Below the pieces are notes generated by a model. The model saw only the letters and a list, made by a program, of their open reading frames with translations, made no database searches and had not been told where the DNA came from. Made by a program: the position numbers and the translations under genes. From Dioscorea cayenensis subsp. rotundata (taxonomy: Eukaryota > Streptophyta > Magnoliopsida > Dioscoreales > Dioscoreaceae), in assembly GCF_009730915.1 (NCBI RefSeq), contig NC_052481.1, positions 186,001 through 250,000 of the forward strand: a stretch of DNA of 64,000 nucleotides. The letters are read 5' to 3'. The stretch's first letter is position 1; every line of letters starts with the position of its first letter. This document shows positions 37,991-51,700 of this stretch, piece by piece.

Positions 37991-40235
37991 GAAAGAGAGA
38001 GTGAAGAGGTGAAGGTTTTGGGTTTCGGGGCCGAGAATTTTCTCCATTTTTTCAAAATAATAATTATTTTTTAAAAAAAATTTGAAGATAAGCAGCGCGT
38101 CATTGAATGTTATCGAGATTAGGAATATCCTGTCTGGTGAAAAATGGACGGTGGATAGTGATCTTGCATTGTGTTTGGTGTTTGATCTTTTGTATTGAGA
38201 ATGAGATGAGTGTGGGTAATGGAAGACAGGCAGGCTACTTAATGTCCAGCTGTCAACTGGGCCCACCTTCTGTAGCATCCAAAAGGGCCCTGTGTTGTCC
38301 CGTTTCGGCTTTTGCTTTTGGTACCATTTTGATCAGAAAACAGTAAATATTATTATTATTATTATTATTTTCTTGTCTTTAAATGATATTTTGTTTGAAC
38401 TAAACATTTTTAATAAATTGAAAATGGAAATAATTAAGTATTTGAAAAAAAATATTTTTGAATTTTTTTTTTTGAAAAATACTAGCCTTGGTACTAAGCC
38501 CGATCCCACAGGCCCGTCAAGTGAAACAGTGATTTAATTCCGTCCGACTGGTTTAGGGATCGACACGTGTGACATAGGAGTGGGTCCCGCATCGTGTATT
38601 GTTGATGCTGACGGGGGGCAGGGGCAGGGAGGGCGGCAAGGGAATGTACCAAAGTGGGGGGCATCAATTGATTCGGGTGGTGGGCCCTACGTTCGGGACG
38701 AGATCTACGGACGATATTACGGCGTTGGCATTGAAGATGATGGATCGGACGGTCCTCATCTGTTAGGACGGCAGGGTTTCGCTGTTAAGAACCCGCCCGA
38801 GGGCTCTGTCCCACCTCAGTCATTGTGTTTCTTTGTTCGTTGATGCTTGAAGTTACTTTATTGCCCTTTGTCGTTTGAACTCCGGAAACGACAAAAAGAA
38901 ACCCTATTGTGTTTTTTACATTTTAACCCTTTAAATTTCAAAACCTCATACATTTTGAGGATGGATTTAGATTATATTCTGTTGTGTGTGAATCACTTTA
39001 ACCTCTATTTATTTATTTAAACATCATACTATACAATTTTCTTTTTTTGAAAGTTTATTTAATTAATTTAAAAAAACAACTACATAAACAACTACTTCAT
39101 GAAAAATTTACAGTAGAAACAAACTACTTGTAGATTATCACAATAAAGATGATAATATTAAGGGGTATATCACATTATCCACTAGTAATAAGAATGATTG
39201 TTCTAAATTAATATTTTACTTAAGATAATTAATGGCGGTTAAAAAACTATTATAAGGTGGACCATTCATTTTCAATATCACTAGATCAGCTAAAAGGTTA
39301 GCTATTTTAATTAAATTTAGTGTGGTTAATTTGACAGGAAACAACAGTAAATGAGTTAATAAAATAAAAAATATACTTGAATATTAGTACAAAAATCATT
39401 TTGGTACAGTTGGGAGTTTATGAAAAAGCAATTAAATTTAAATATATTTATTAAGTAAAAACTTACAATTTCTTTTTCAATATCAATCAGTATAATATCC
39501 TCAGTTGAAATCATTAATATAAAAATAAAAAATAATAGTCAGCATAATAGTTTGAGAAAGGGAATGTGAGGAGGATTGGGGAACATGGTCCATGGTTTTG
39601 GTTTGGGTGGGGCACAGGGGGGACTCAATCACGGTGCAAGTTGACGAGGGGCCCATGGGCCTTGGATCAATGATTCAATCAAAGTGCTTTTGTTCTGGTC
39701 TTTCATGGACTGACTTAGGGCCCCACCACCATGCTCTTTTAACCTTTTTCAACAATGTTACTAGCTAGTGTGAATTTTATTCCTTATTTGGTCACATTTT
39801 CAAGTGCTTTTTTTCTTTTTTGTTTAAAGCCAATTTTGCCATTCAGATATTTTTTTGTAGGATGAATGAAGTTTAATTTTAGTGTATGAAATAATTTTTT
39901 TTTTTGACAAATTGGTGATAAGTACTTTTTAATTTTTTATGCATCTTGTTTGAAAGGTTTAGAACAAGCTTTTTTTATGTTATATTGTTCATTTAATTTA
40001 AAAATATGTTATTTATTTTTAAATAAAAAAATCAATTTGAATATTTTTATTTTGGAGTGTAATTTTTAAAAATGTTATTTAAGTGTTAATAAATATGGTG
40101 AGCAAGCTACCTCCTGGTATTTACATTAAGAAAGCACTTCAAGTGAATATATTTGAAAAAAAAAAATCTATAAATTTCATTAATTAATTTAATAAATACT
40201 ATCGAATATTAAACTCTTGGCGTTTGGTAATTAGA

Positions 40236-40271
<36 letters not shown>

Positions 40272-41948
40272 ATTTTAATGGTGTTTTAAATTTATTTTTT
40301 AAAAATATTCTTCTTAAAGGTAAATAAATGTGTGTGTAAGATCGTAGTCAATAAAAATGATTTCCTATGTTATAATAAACTTTTCATCTGAACATTTAGA
40401 TGAACCAAAAATTAATATACATATTGAATTTAATGGGACCATGTGAATTATTTCTCCATTAATTGTAGGCGTTTTATTGATTTTGGCATGACTAAGGCAA
40501 ACCGAACTTGCTAGCTAGCTTAGCTAGCAGGATCCAAATAAAAGCAAACATTATTTTTTTTTTTTATGAAATAAATATAATAAAAATAGTAATTTCACAT
40601 TTTGCACGAGTGACAGATATTTTTTGAATGGTCAATGTAATGCTTTTAAACATCTATTAGTTGGCATTCCATTTTTGGCCTTTGGTTTTCTATTTCAAAT
40701 TTTAAATGCAAAATTTGGGAATTTATAAATAAAATTGTAACAGAGACATGGTTTATAAAATTTAAACTTAAAAAAAAACAAAGAAAGAAAGAAATCATGA
40801 GCAATTGGAAAAGAAAAACTAACATTTTAAATTTTAATTGTTATTTAATCTGTTGAGAAATTGAACAACGATCTAAAGAAAAAAATCACAAGTAATCACA
40901 CAAGACATCAAATTTAACGAGGTTCGCGAGTATGCATAGCTTCGAAGTGGAGCGACTATTCTCTTATTATTCAATTAGGGCTACATATTACAAATATTTA
41001 TATTTAAACCTATCAGGTATCGTTTCACTCCTTTCCGTTCTGTTTCACATCTAGTCGTTCACTATGTATATGAGCCATATCCTAACATAATCAAAATTAA
41101 TAAGTAATGATATAGTGTGTCCAAGTCACCACGGCAATAGTTTAACCAGTAAAACACATGAGATTAAAAATTTAATTTTTTTTATACTGTATAGTTGAGA
41201 GTTAATAATTTAAAATATGCGTGTTATAAAAAAATTGATATGTGTTACGGATATAAAAATTTTATATGAGCCTATTATATAAAATGAAGATAAGTATACT
41301 TGCATTTTTATGAAAAATCATATAGAGGTATAGATGTGTGTGTGTGCGCTCAATTTTATAACAATAAAGCATGTAACTGCATGGGCTATCTCTTAAATTT
41401 TTTAGTGTCCTATACTTGTTTAGTACATAAGATTGTTATTTATGATTGATATGTGTTGTTGCTCTTTATTTTCTAAAGACGTCACTGAGTGGTGTCCTTG
41501 TGAGTGTTCGACATATTTAACCAACTCTCATTTTTGTAATTTATGTTATTCTTATCCCTACAAAAGACATTTCATGCAATGTACAATTTGAAAATTCATG
41601 AGATTGGTCATTTCAAAGTAGTTTTATATAAGTTTAAAAAGTCAAGTTTTTAAAAGTGAGAAAGTATTTAAAAGTAATATAAAAGAGTTAAAACTATTTA
41701 AATATAGACGATTAGTATGTTATCGAGAAGAATATATTTCTTATATGAAGCAGAACAATGCATTTTGTTCTTAGGATTTATCACACAATTAACAATAAAC
41801 AACAATGGTTGGGATTAAATAACAAAGGTGTGAGTTGTGCAATTAATAATATATTTCAACAAATTCATTAAATAACAATGAATCTGTTGATATTTCAACC
41901 TGATTTTTTATTGGGCTTACAAATCAACACCTTCATTTGGGTCTATAT
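37991..41948. other. Intergenic: EXL upstream region, GC-rich patch, then AT-rich DNA
   Basis: An (ATT)n run sits at about 38346-38370. 38490-38840 is a GC-rich patch with an open frame that lacks any recognisable domain and is probably promoter DNA. 39570-39720 is another GC-richer patch. (AT)n occurs at about 40235-40269. 40860-41060 (CAAGACATCAAATTTAACGA, GGTTCGCGAG) resembles the retroelement-like remnant at 32.3 kb. No gene is supported. Confidence 0.45.
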
Positions 41949-42053
41949 TGGGCTACATGGGTTGGGCTGGCAGTCTCTGTTTATTTATTTATTTATGTCA
42001 TGGGCTACATGGGTTGGGCTGGCAGTCTCTGTTTATTTATTTATTTATGTCAA
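41949..42053. repeat. 52-bp perfect tandem duplication
   Basis: GGGCTACATGGGTTGGGCTG begins at 41950 and 42002. Both copies end in a TTTATTTATTTATTTATGTC run. Confidence 0.9.
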
Positions 42054-42091
42054 TGCATTACGTTTTTCATATAAAAATAGTTCTTAATCCC

Positions 42092-42316
42092 TAGTCACTC
42101 TACTTTTTCAAACGTGTCTTTTGGGTCCCTATATTTTAAATTGTAACCTTTTAGTCCCACTATTACTTAAATTGAGCCATATTAGTCATTCTAAAACCCT
42201 AAAACCCTAACTCTAATAGGGACTAATATGGCTCAATTTAATCAGTTATGGGACTAAAAAATTACAGTTTAAATAATAGAGATCCAAAGGGCACGTTTGA
42301 AAAAGTAGAGGGACTA
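42092..42316. mobile_element. TA-flanked foldback MITE with a telomere-like centre
   Basis: About 97-bp inverted arms: left TAGTCACTCTACTTTTTCAA, right the complement of TAGTCCCTCTACTTTTTCAA, continuing through GAGCCATATTAGTC in both arms. TA is present at both borders, consistent with a Tc1/mariner (Stowaway-type) insertion. The loop contains AAAACCCTAAAACCCTAAC, two near-telomeric CCCTAAA units. Confidence 0.65.
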
Positions 42317-43188
42317 TTCAGAGAATTAAATCTAAATTTTATAGAATATGATAATTAAAATATTTTTTTTAAAAAAATATTCATTAAGAAAAACCAGTTT
42401 AAATTTGTGTATTAATTCAATTCAAACATTAAACCACTTTTCACAATTGTCTTGCAACTCACCAACCAAAAATGAAGATATAAAGAAATTTAGGTAAAAA
42501 ATAAAGAGCCTCTACCTATAAAAATTTAAAAAAAGTTCACCAAACCCCTTTTTATGCTCCTCTCAATCCAAGTTTAAATAATTGAATTGATTTGTTTTTA
42601 AAATAAAACTCAATTTGATCAGCCACCAACCCATCATGGGTTCTACCTACCAAACTACTGAGTTTTATATTATTAATTTTTTTGTATCTCTTATTTTTAA
42701 AAATAAGTTTTTGAGGAGCTTGTAGTAAAACTTATGATTTATGGTCTAATTATGCAGGCAAAAGATCTCTCTTTTATTTTGCTATATTAGCATATCAAAT
42801 CCTCTCATTTAAAACATGGAAAACATACCACAAATGATTAAAATAATAAATTAAAACATATTTAACACCAAAATGATGAAATATTTGAGGTAAATTAACT
42901 TTTAATTAGTATAAAAAAAAATAATTAATTATTATTATTATTATTTTATTTTTACATTTTGCCCCCTGGGATTCCCAAAAGGTCACAAAAAAAAGCCTCA
43001 ATTAGTCAAACAAATGATGCTATTTCACTTTCAACGGTTCCGATTTGATCATCATAATGATCCAACGGTCACAATCCCACCTACTCCTTCTCGAATTCAC
43101 CGAACCAAACCGCTTCTTTTCTTTGTTTATATTAAAAAAAAAAACCAAAGAACTCGAGATCTCGTGAGAGTGAAAGAGAGAGAGAGAC

Positions 43189-46100
43189 ATGGCCTTCTCG
43201 ACGTCCTTCACCGCCGCCCAATCCCTCGCTGGCCGGGCAATCGTAGCGCCGGCGCCGGCACATCCACTACCACCTCTAACCGCCTTGCCGTCCCCTCTTT
43301 CTTGAGCTTCAACTCCCTCAAGACCTCCGCTCGCCAGCATCTACAGCATCGCGTGGCTCGTTCTCATCGCGTAGGGCTTGTAAGGTCGGCGGCTGTGGAG
43401 GCTCTGGAGGGGACGGCGGGGACTGCTCCGGTGGCTTTGGTTGAGAAATCAATTAACACTATCCGGTTTCTGGCGATTGATGCGGTGGAGAAGGCTAACT
43501 CAGGGCACCCGGGACTTCCGATGGGTTGTGCGCCCATGGGGCATATCTCTATGATGAGGTTATGAGGTATAATCCTAAGAATCCCTACTGGTTCAATCGA
43601 GATAGGTTCGTGCTGTCTGCTGGCCATGGGTGCATGCTCCAGTACGCTCTGCTTCACCTCGCTGGGTACGATAGCGTCAAGGTGAGATTCTCTTTCTCTT
43701 TGGTTTTATCATTTTTGTTGTTTTAATTGATTGATGATCAAGAAAGTTGGGAGTTTGATGGTGAAATTCATGGTACTGTGTTTTTATCTGTTTTGGGTGA
43801 TAGATCTTCTTGGTTTTTTGGGATTGTATTCTGGATGGGTGTATAGACCATGGTTTTGTTTGTTGTTTTATGTAAAAAGCTTCGTCTTTTTTTAGTTATC
43901 TCTTTTCCTTTATCTTGAGAATATAAAAACCGGTATGCTTCTCTCTGTCTTTTTACCTAACTGAAAAAGGAAAAATCTATATATATATATATTTCAATCT
44001 TTTTCTTTGCATGGTCTTTTTTTTCTCCTGAAGTTTGGATCTTGAGTATAATTTGGGGAAAAAGATCAGATAGAAGCTTATATCTGCTAAAAAGTTAATA
44101 TCTTTGAGTTTGTTTTTTTGCATCTTAGTGTTCTTTCTAACTTTTGTCATGGATGGTGCTTTTTCATTTGTTTATCCTTATTGTGATAGAAAAAAATAGT
44201 TCTAGTTGGATGTCCTTATCTTCTAAAAGACTAAGCATTTTAGCTGATTCTTGGACTTTAGAATTTATATTTTTGAAGTCAAGAATCTAGTGGTGCTCTT
44301 CATTTTTTATCCTTATACTCTCTCAATGTTGATGTTTGATAGGAGGATGATTTTGAAAAGTCTTTCAGGCAATGGGGAAGTAGAACTCCGGGCCATCCAG
44401 AGAACTTTGAGACACCAGGAATTGAAGTCACTACTGGTTTGTGTCCTACATAATCTTGGATTTGAATTGTGTAGTGTTTAGGGTGTAGATTGGATTGGAA
44501 TTATGTATACCAAATACATCTTTTTCCCTCTCACTATTTGAAGTAGTTCTAGTTGCTTATATCAATTGTTGATTTTGGATGTGCAACAGGTCCTCTTGGA
44601 CAAGGTATTGCAATGCTGTTGGGTTGGCACTTGCTGAGAAGCACCTATCTGCACGCTTTAACAAGCCTGATAGTGAGATTGTTGACCATTACACGTAAGC
44701 GAAAGTTATCTACTCCCTAAGAGTAATATCTTATATATTCAAAACTAAGGCCATCTGATAATTTGAACTTATTCATGGCTTTAGATATGCGATTCTTGGG
44801 GATGGCTGTCAAATGGAAGGGGTTTCCAATGAAGCTTGTTCTCTTGCTGGGCATTGGGGTCTTGGAAAACTGATTGCGTTCTATGATGATAATCATATAT
44901 CCATTGATGGAGACACAGAGATTGCTTTTACTGAAGATGTCATCACTCGGTTTGAGGCTCTTGGGTGGCACACGATCTGGGTGAAAAATGGTAACCATGG
45001 CTATGATGAGATTCGTGCTGCGATCAAGGAAGCAAAGGCTGTCAAAGATAGACCTACATTAATCAAGGTCACTGACTTGTGCCTTGCCACAGATTCTCAA
45101 GGTTGTGTGATATGTTATTAACTTATTTCCATATTACATACAGGTAACTACCACTATTGGATTTGGATCACCAAACAAGGCAAACTCCTATAGTGTGCAT
45201 GGTAGTGCTTTTGGGTGCTAAGGGAGGTTGATGCAACCAGGCAGAACCTCACATGGCCTTTTGAGCCTTTCCATGTGCCCGAAGATGTAAAAAGGTTTCA
45301 TGAACCTCACATTTTTCATTTGTTTTCCATTGATCTTTATGTGGATTCCATATTAATTGGAATTCTTCCTTCTCAGTCATTGAGCCGACATATCTCGGAA
45401 GGTGCATCGCTTGAGGCTGACTGGAATTCTAAGTTTGCAGAATATGAGAAGAAGTATCCTGGAGGAAGCTGCAGAGCTGAAGAGAATCATGTCAGGAGAA
45501 CTGCCTGCTGGATGGGAGAAGGCTCTGCCAGTCAGTATTTTTATTTTTATTATTTCTTTAAATGTGTTATCTTAAACTCTGGGGTAGAAATATCACGACA
45601 GTTATGAAATTTTCCTCTGGATGTTCTCTGCAGCATACACTACTGAAAGTCCTGCAGATGCTACTAGAAATCTATCACAGCAGTGCCTGAATGCACTCTG
45701 CAAAAGTTCTTCCTGGTTTTCCTCGGGAAGTGCTGATCTTGCATCGTCTAACATGACATTGCTAAAAGACATTTGGTGACTTCCAGAGTACCACACGGAA
45801 GAGCGCGAACCTCCCGATTTGGTGTTCGAGAACATGGTATGGGTGCCATTTGCAATGGCATTGTTTCCTCATAGTCCCGGTCTCATACCCTACTGTGCCA
45901 CTTTTTTGTCTTCACGGACTACATGAGGGTTTCGCCATTAGAATCTCAGCATTGTCCCGAAGGTGGTGTGATCTATGTGATGACTCACGATTCCCATCGG
46001 CTCAGGGAGAAGATGGACCCACTCATCAGCCTGATTGAGCATTTGATTGAGCTTCCGAGCAATGCCTAACATTCTCATGCTCCGGCCCGCTTGATGGGAA

Positions 46101-46604
46101 ATGAGACTGCTGGTGCATATATGGTTGCAATTCTCAACCGGAAGAGGCCATCGATTCTCGCGATTGTCTCGACAAAAAGCTTCCTCATCTCCCAGGAAAC
46201 ATCAATTCGACGGAGTTGCAAAGGGTGGGTATATCATTTCAGATAATTCATCTGGCAACAAGCCTGACCTTTATTCTCATTGGCACTGGTTCTGAGCTCA
46301 GAAATAGCTGCCAAGGCTGCCCACGAGCTGAGGAAGCAGGGGAAAGCAGTGAGGGTTGTCTCACTTGTATCTTGGGAGTTGTTTGATGAACAATCAGATG
46401 AATACAAGGAGAGTGTCCTTCCGGCCGTGTCACTGCTAGAGTTAGTATTGAGGCTGGTGCAACACTTGGATGGGAGAAATTTGTTGGAGGCAAAGGCAAG
46501 GCCATCGGAATTGATCAATTTGGAGCTAGTGCGCCTGCTGGGAAGATATACAAAGAATTCGGGTCCTCACAACAGAAAACGTTATGCAGCAGCAATTCAA
46601 TTAT
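43189..46604 (+). CDS. TKL: Chloroplast transketolase, identity certain, frame repeatedly broken
   Basis: Transketolase moves two-carbon ketol units in the Calvin cycle and pentose phosphate pathway using thiamine diphosphate. Exons are 43189-43681, 44343-44436, 44590-44694, 44785-45066, 45144-45294, 45377-45530 and 45634 to about 46604. Landmarks are [20 protein letters not shown], the diphosphate-binding GDGCQMEG...DDNH in exon 4, SYSVHGSA, and near the end SGNKPD and [20 protein letters not shown] in alternative frames. The N-terminus looks like a transit peptide but changes frame near 43245. Other one-base breaks lie near 43547, 44612, 45210, 45223, 45382 and 45462, with many more in the last exon. 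Residues between breaks are nearly family-perfect and splice sites are intact. I read this as consensus error near a contig end; a young pseudogene is the alternative. Confidence 0.93.
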
Positions 46605-47787
46605 AGGTTGTTGCTTAGAGTATTTACTTTCTGTTTCATCGATAAATCTGGGTGTCTTGCATTCCGGCAGATGCAATGGGATAATTGGCCATCTTTTAGA
46701 TTGAAATAAAGTTTTTGATTCTCAATATCTCTTAGTTTTGTTGTATCATTTTGCAATGGTGTAATTTGTTGGACTTAAATTGGGAGCTGCACTGTTCTTT
46801 TGAAAGTTTCATTTGTAAAACTTGTTTTGGACTTTGAGAAGTTTTCATTTGCGGCTTTTTGAGAAGTTTGTTTGTTGTTTCAAAGTCCATTAAGACTTGG
46901 TTGTGAATGTGTTGGTTGGTGAACCATTCAAAAGGGCAATTCTTATGGTATTATCAATTGGTTTTTCTATAATTATATATTGATGTTGTCATTAAAAAGG
47001 CTTTTATTTGATTTTACATTAATATACGGGACACATGTTCAAAGAACAAGCCAAGTATGCTATTTTTCAATTAAAAATCATGTAATTAAATAATAATAAA
47101 ACTTCTAATAATATTGATTTTAGATGAATAGGTAATCCATGTGGTATATGGATTATGTTCAATTAAAATCGCTGGTTAAGTAAAACAAATGGAGTTAGTT
47201 ACAGATATGAGAGATATCTAACAACTAAATAAATAGTTTTAATTAAATAAATAAATCCAATCAACACCTACCAACCAAGCTTGGCCCAAACAACATCAAC
47301 AGACGAGATTCCTCCACGTGGACTATCGCATCTCCACACCCACCTACCCAACAACCTGGGTTAGGTAAAGAGCCTGGTTTGACTTCGAGTCCAAAACCCA
47401 CGTTTGGCACATGATCATATAATCAACATTCACCGCACGATTGCATCGGGATGATATCAACAAATAAACCAATCTCAAAGCGTTAGCCGGTTGGTCGAGG
47501 TCCGTCCGGAACTGGTACAGCAACTTGTTTTATCCATTCATGTTATACCACGTGTCCACAAATCCCTGGTTAACTCGGGTTCATGATACGACAAAAAATC
47601 ATTTCACACGAACTCTCTAAATCCACCACATGATTGCATCGTGATAAGAATTTTGCCTAGGTCTAGTGTGCCTCCATTTCAAACCGTAGTCCATTCATGT
47701 GACACCACGTGGCCCGTTCACAACTATCTCAGCTGGCTGCTTTTAAGATCTGTCCAAGGGCTATCACCCAAGCCGAGGTCCGCCTGA
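46605..47787. other. Transketolase 3' flank and contig end
   Basis: 46605-46900 is likely 3' UTR. 47280-47787 is GC-richer with two imperfect copies of a segment containing GATTGCATCGKGATRA (near 47440 and 47632) and CCACGTGKMC motifs. No gene is seen. The sequence stops at the N run. Confidence 0.45.
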
Positions 47788-48787
47788 NNNNNNNNNNNNN
47801 NNNNNNNNNNNNNNNNNNNNNNNNNNNNNNNNNNNNNNNNNNNNNNNNNNNNNNNNNNNNNNNNNNNNNNNNNNNNNNNNNNNNNNNNNNNNNNNNNNNN
47901 NNNNNNNNNNNNNNNNNNNNNNNNNNNNNNNNNNNNNNNNNNNNNNNNNNNNNNNNNNNNNNNNNNNNNNNNNNNNNNNNNNNNNNNNNNNNNNNNNNNN
48001 NNNNNNNNNNNNNNNNNNNNNNNNNNNNNNNNNNNNNNNNNNNNNNNNNNNNNNNNNNNNNNNNNNNNNNNNNNNNNNNNNNNNNNNNNNNNNNNNNNNN
48101 NNNNNNNNNNNNNNNNNNNNNNNNNNNNNNNNNNNNNNNNNNNNNNNNNNNNNNNNNNNNNNNNNNNNNNNNNNNNNNNNNNNNNNNNNNNNNNNNNNNN
48201 NNNNNNNNNNNNNNNNNNNNNNNNNNNNNNNNNNNNNNNNNNNNNNNNNNNNNNNNNNNNNNNNNNNNNNNNNNNNNNNNNNNNNNNNNNNNNNNNNNNN
48301 NNNNNNNNNNNNNNNNNNNNNNNNNNNNNNNNNNNNNNNNNNNNNNNNNNNNNNNNNNNNNNNNNNNNNNNNNNNNNNNNNNNNNNNNNNNNNNNNNNNN
48401 NNNNNNNNNNNNNNNNNNNNNNNNNNNNNNNNNNNNNNNNNNNNNNNNNNNNNNNNNNNNNNNNNNNNNNNNNNNNNNNNNNNNNNNNNNNNNNNNNNNN
48501 NNNNNNNNNNNNNNNNNNNNNNNNNNNNNNNNNNNNNNNNNNNNNNNNNNNNNNNNNNNNNNNNNNNNNNNNNNNNNNNNNNNNNNNNNNNNNNNNNNNN
48601 NNNNNNNNNNNNNNNNNNNNNNNNNNNNNNNNNNNNNNNNNNNNNNNNNNNNNNNNNNNNNNNNNNNNNNNNNNNNNNNNNNNNNNNNNNNNNNNNNNNN
48701 NNNNNNNNNNNNNNNNNNNNNNNNNNNNNNNNNNNNNNNNNNNNNNNNNNNNNNNNNNNNNNNNNNNNNNNNNNNNNNNNNNNNNNN
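47788..48787. other. Assembly gap of exactly 1,000 N
   Basis: One thousand consecutive N. The round length indicates a scaffolding placeholder, so true distance, and possibly orientation, of the two flanking contigs is not established by sequence. Confidence 0.99.
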
Positions 48788-51700
48788 GCTCGATCCAACC
48801 TGAAACTTAAGCTTTTTTAGGATCCATACTTTCACATTCATATCCACATTTAGCATCTTGACCAATACGGAACAATCAGTTACTCAGATATTGTTCCTTA
48901 TGTTTGGCTCCATGTTTTTTTAGAAAAAAATGGGAACATAAGATGATAAACTTTAGATATCTTGGTAGATTGATATCTCTTGAAGTTATTTGCATCTTAA
49001 AAGACTGCAGTTCTGTTCTGTCCTGTCAAATTTAGACAACTGGGTTCTCTGTCCAATGCTGGGATGAGTATACTGTTGACCCAATATCAGGTTACATTGA
49101 TCAGCATTAACTGTGAACCACCAGATACACCTGATGAGGCTGGTTCTGAGATACAAGGTGGTGTTTGGTTGAAGGTGAAACTACAACCTCCAACCAAACA
49201 CTCAACGGTAACCTAGGTTGGCAAATAAATTTTTTTTTACAAGATTTAAATAAATAAAAATAAGAAATTGCTTAATTGGTATTAAAAAATAATTATATTA
49301 ATGGGTACCCATCATTAATTTGATATAAATATAATTTTAAACTTAAAATGTTTGTGTTGGTAGTATCAAATCAAAGTTTGGAATGATTTTTTCCAAACAA
49401 CCAAACCTGAAGCCCAGTTTAACCCAGCTTGTCATACCCCTGACCAAACAAAACTTGAAAAATAAGCTAATTGGCTGTCTGCTATATACATACGCCCAAA
49501 TTTTGGCTATTTCATCATGCTTTCTATTTTAGCAGCAGTTCAGACAAAAATTCTGTGAAGGCTCCAGTAGGGTCCTTTTCTGACTTCCTTGAACTAGGAT
49601 ATGGACGCTGAAAGGAAGGGAACAGATTCTGTTATAGTAATTCTAGGATTTTGTCAGTTTCTAACCTTACGATCATTACTTAGCTATGCAGATTATTTCT
49701 AGAAATTTAGAGCTCTTACAAAACAAGCATGATTTTCTTCTTATATTTCATTGTCGGAGACGATTTTAATTTACTTTTCTTTCACAATTTTCTGCAGATA
49801 TGTAATCTGTAATGCTTGCAAGAAAGACATTTGTTACAAACAGAAGGGCACCGATTTTTTTTATGGTTTACGTTCTGGACAACATTCTCATCTCCATTGG
49901 TCTGACACAACAAGGTGCTTGGCAAATTTTTTTTTTCCTAGAGTACATTGCATTCATCTGTCAAATTATTTGTTTTACAATATTTCGAAGGTTGTTATTG
50001 CATTTGATATTGAACTATCATCTGCATTTAATTAGATTGTGAAGTCAAAACTACATAGATGGCAATTTGTGTGCTGCTGTTGGAGTGTGGTGAAAATGTA
50101 TATTCAATGGGGCTTGGAAGTCAAAATTTTGCTTAGGTATGTCTTTTTAGAAACATGTGGCATGGGATGCCATTAATTTCTTATTTACAATACTTATCAA
50201 AATCCTTAACAGGAAGAGGATCCTTTGGAACAATGACTTAAAACTAAAGTACGTACCCAAGTCATACTATGCTCACAATTTAATCTAAAAATATAATAAG
50301 TGAAAAGATTTATCCTTTTAGTTGCACAATCTCATCAAATGAGTGAAATGCAACAGATTTTAGTAGTGGCTTCACTTCGTCTTTTGTGAGCAAGAAAAGA
50401 GTGAAGAACCCTCAACTAGGAATTTGTCGAGATTTTTCTGTTCAAACTTTTGCATGGATCTTATGATTTGAGATCACTTCAATTTCAGCCTTTCTAACAT
50501 CCTCTCTCCATAGAGATCACTCTTCTGAAATGAGTTTTTTTTCATGCGTAGAATCTTATTGGAATCATTCATATGAAAGAAAATTTTACTAACATTGAGT
50601 TTGACATTTCCTATTATGTGATCAAGACCAAGTAATGACCTATAGAAATTAGGATTTTAACGAAAATGAAAAACAATCTCATTAACATTGAAGACTCTAT
50701 ACAAACAAAATCTAGCTTTTAAGGATTCATGAAGTATCGAATTTTTAAATGTGAGTTGACTTTTTTTTTAGTATACACTTGTTATGTTTATTATTGAGCT
50801 AGCTTTACTATTGTTCTCTAACCACCTTGAAGTAGTTTGCGACCCTCTGTTTTGCCTTTGGCCTTGTAAATAGAATGTGATGTTGAAAAGAATCAATCTT
50901 GAGAAGAGCTGATTCCCCATATTTAACAGAACTTTTCATGCTATATGTTTCTATTGTATAGTAAACGAGGGAATATAATGCAATGAGCTGACCAACTGTC
51001 TGCTGAGTGATACACCCACACAAATCATATCGTTATTATCCTGATATTTAGCTGGCCTTTTAAAGGCTACAAAATTTCCGATGTAGTCAAACTGCGAAAG
51101 ATTGGAAAAATTAACCATTGCTCTGCTCAAGTATAAGATGATAACATGATATTTTAGAAGAAGATTCAATTGCACTAGGAAAAAAAAATCGATAACACAC
51201 TATTACTAGAGGATGATGTGGTTCTAGTTGATGGGAATCTGAAGGGTTAATAGGAGATTATTAATAAATGTCTGAGCAAGACTAACGGAAAATAGTGTGT
51301 GGCATGAAGTCAAAAAGAGGCTGTACAATAGAGATGAGTATAAAAGGCACCATTTTCTTGTCCATAATTTTTTTCCAGAGAATTTGTATAGCCAGCCGTA
51401 TGCATGTTTGGTTCCTTCATTGCTGACAGCTGGGCAAATCAAGATGTAACTACCTCTGGATATATCCAGGGGCCACATCTATTGTAGCCAGACTGGACCA
51501 AACTAATATCAGAAGACCATAAATACCACAAATACCACATTAGAATTTCCTTAAAGGGTGACCTGATGAAAAATGAATACAAAAGAAGGAAGTGATATGA
51601 AAGAATTCAACGGAAACAAGCTTGAGAATGGTGGTTTGATATGGATATGCCTGATCATCCAAACTGTGTAGATGCTGCAATTCTTTCAACTGATACTAAA

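Noticed and set aside
38580-38843. 87-codon plus-strand ORF upstream of the EXORDIUM-like gene
   Set aside because: GC-rich promoter DNA gives open frames by chance; composition is Gly/Asp-rich without any domain, and it lies in the upstream region of a gene on the other strand.
47709-48865. Long open frames across 47.7-48.9 kb
   Set aside because: They consist of unknown bases in the 1,000-N gap and carry no coding information.
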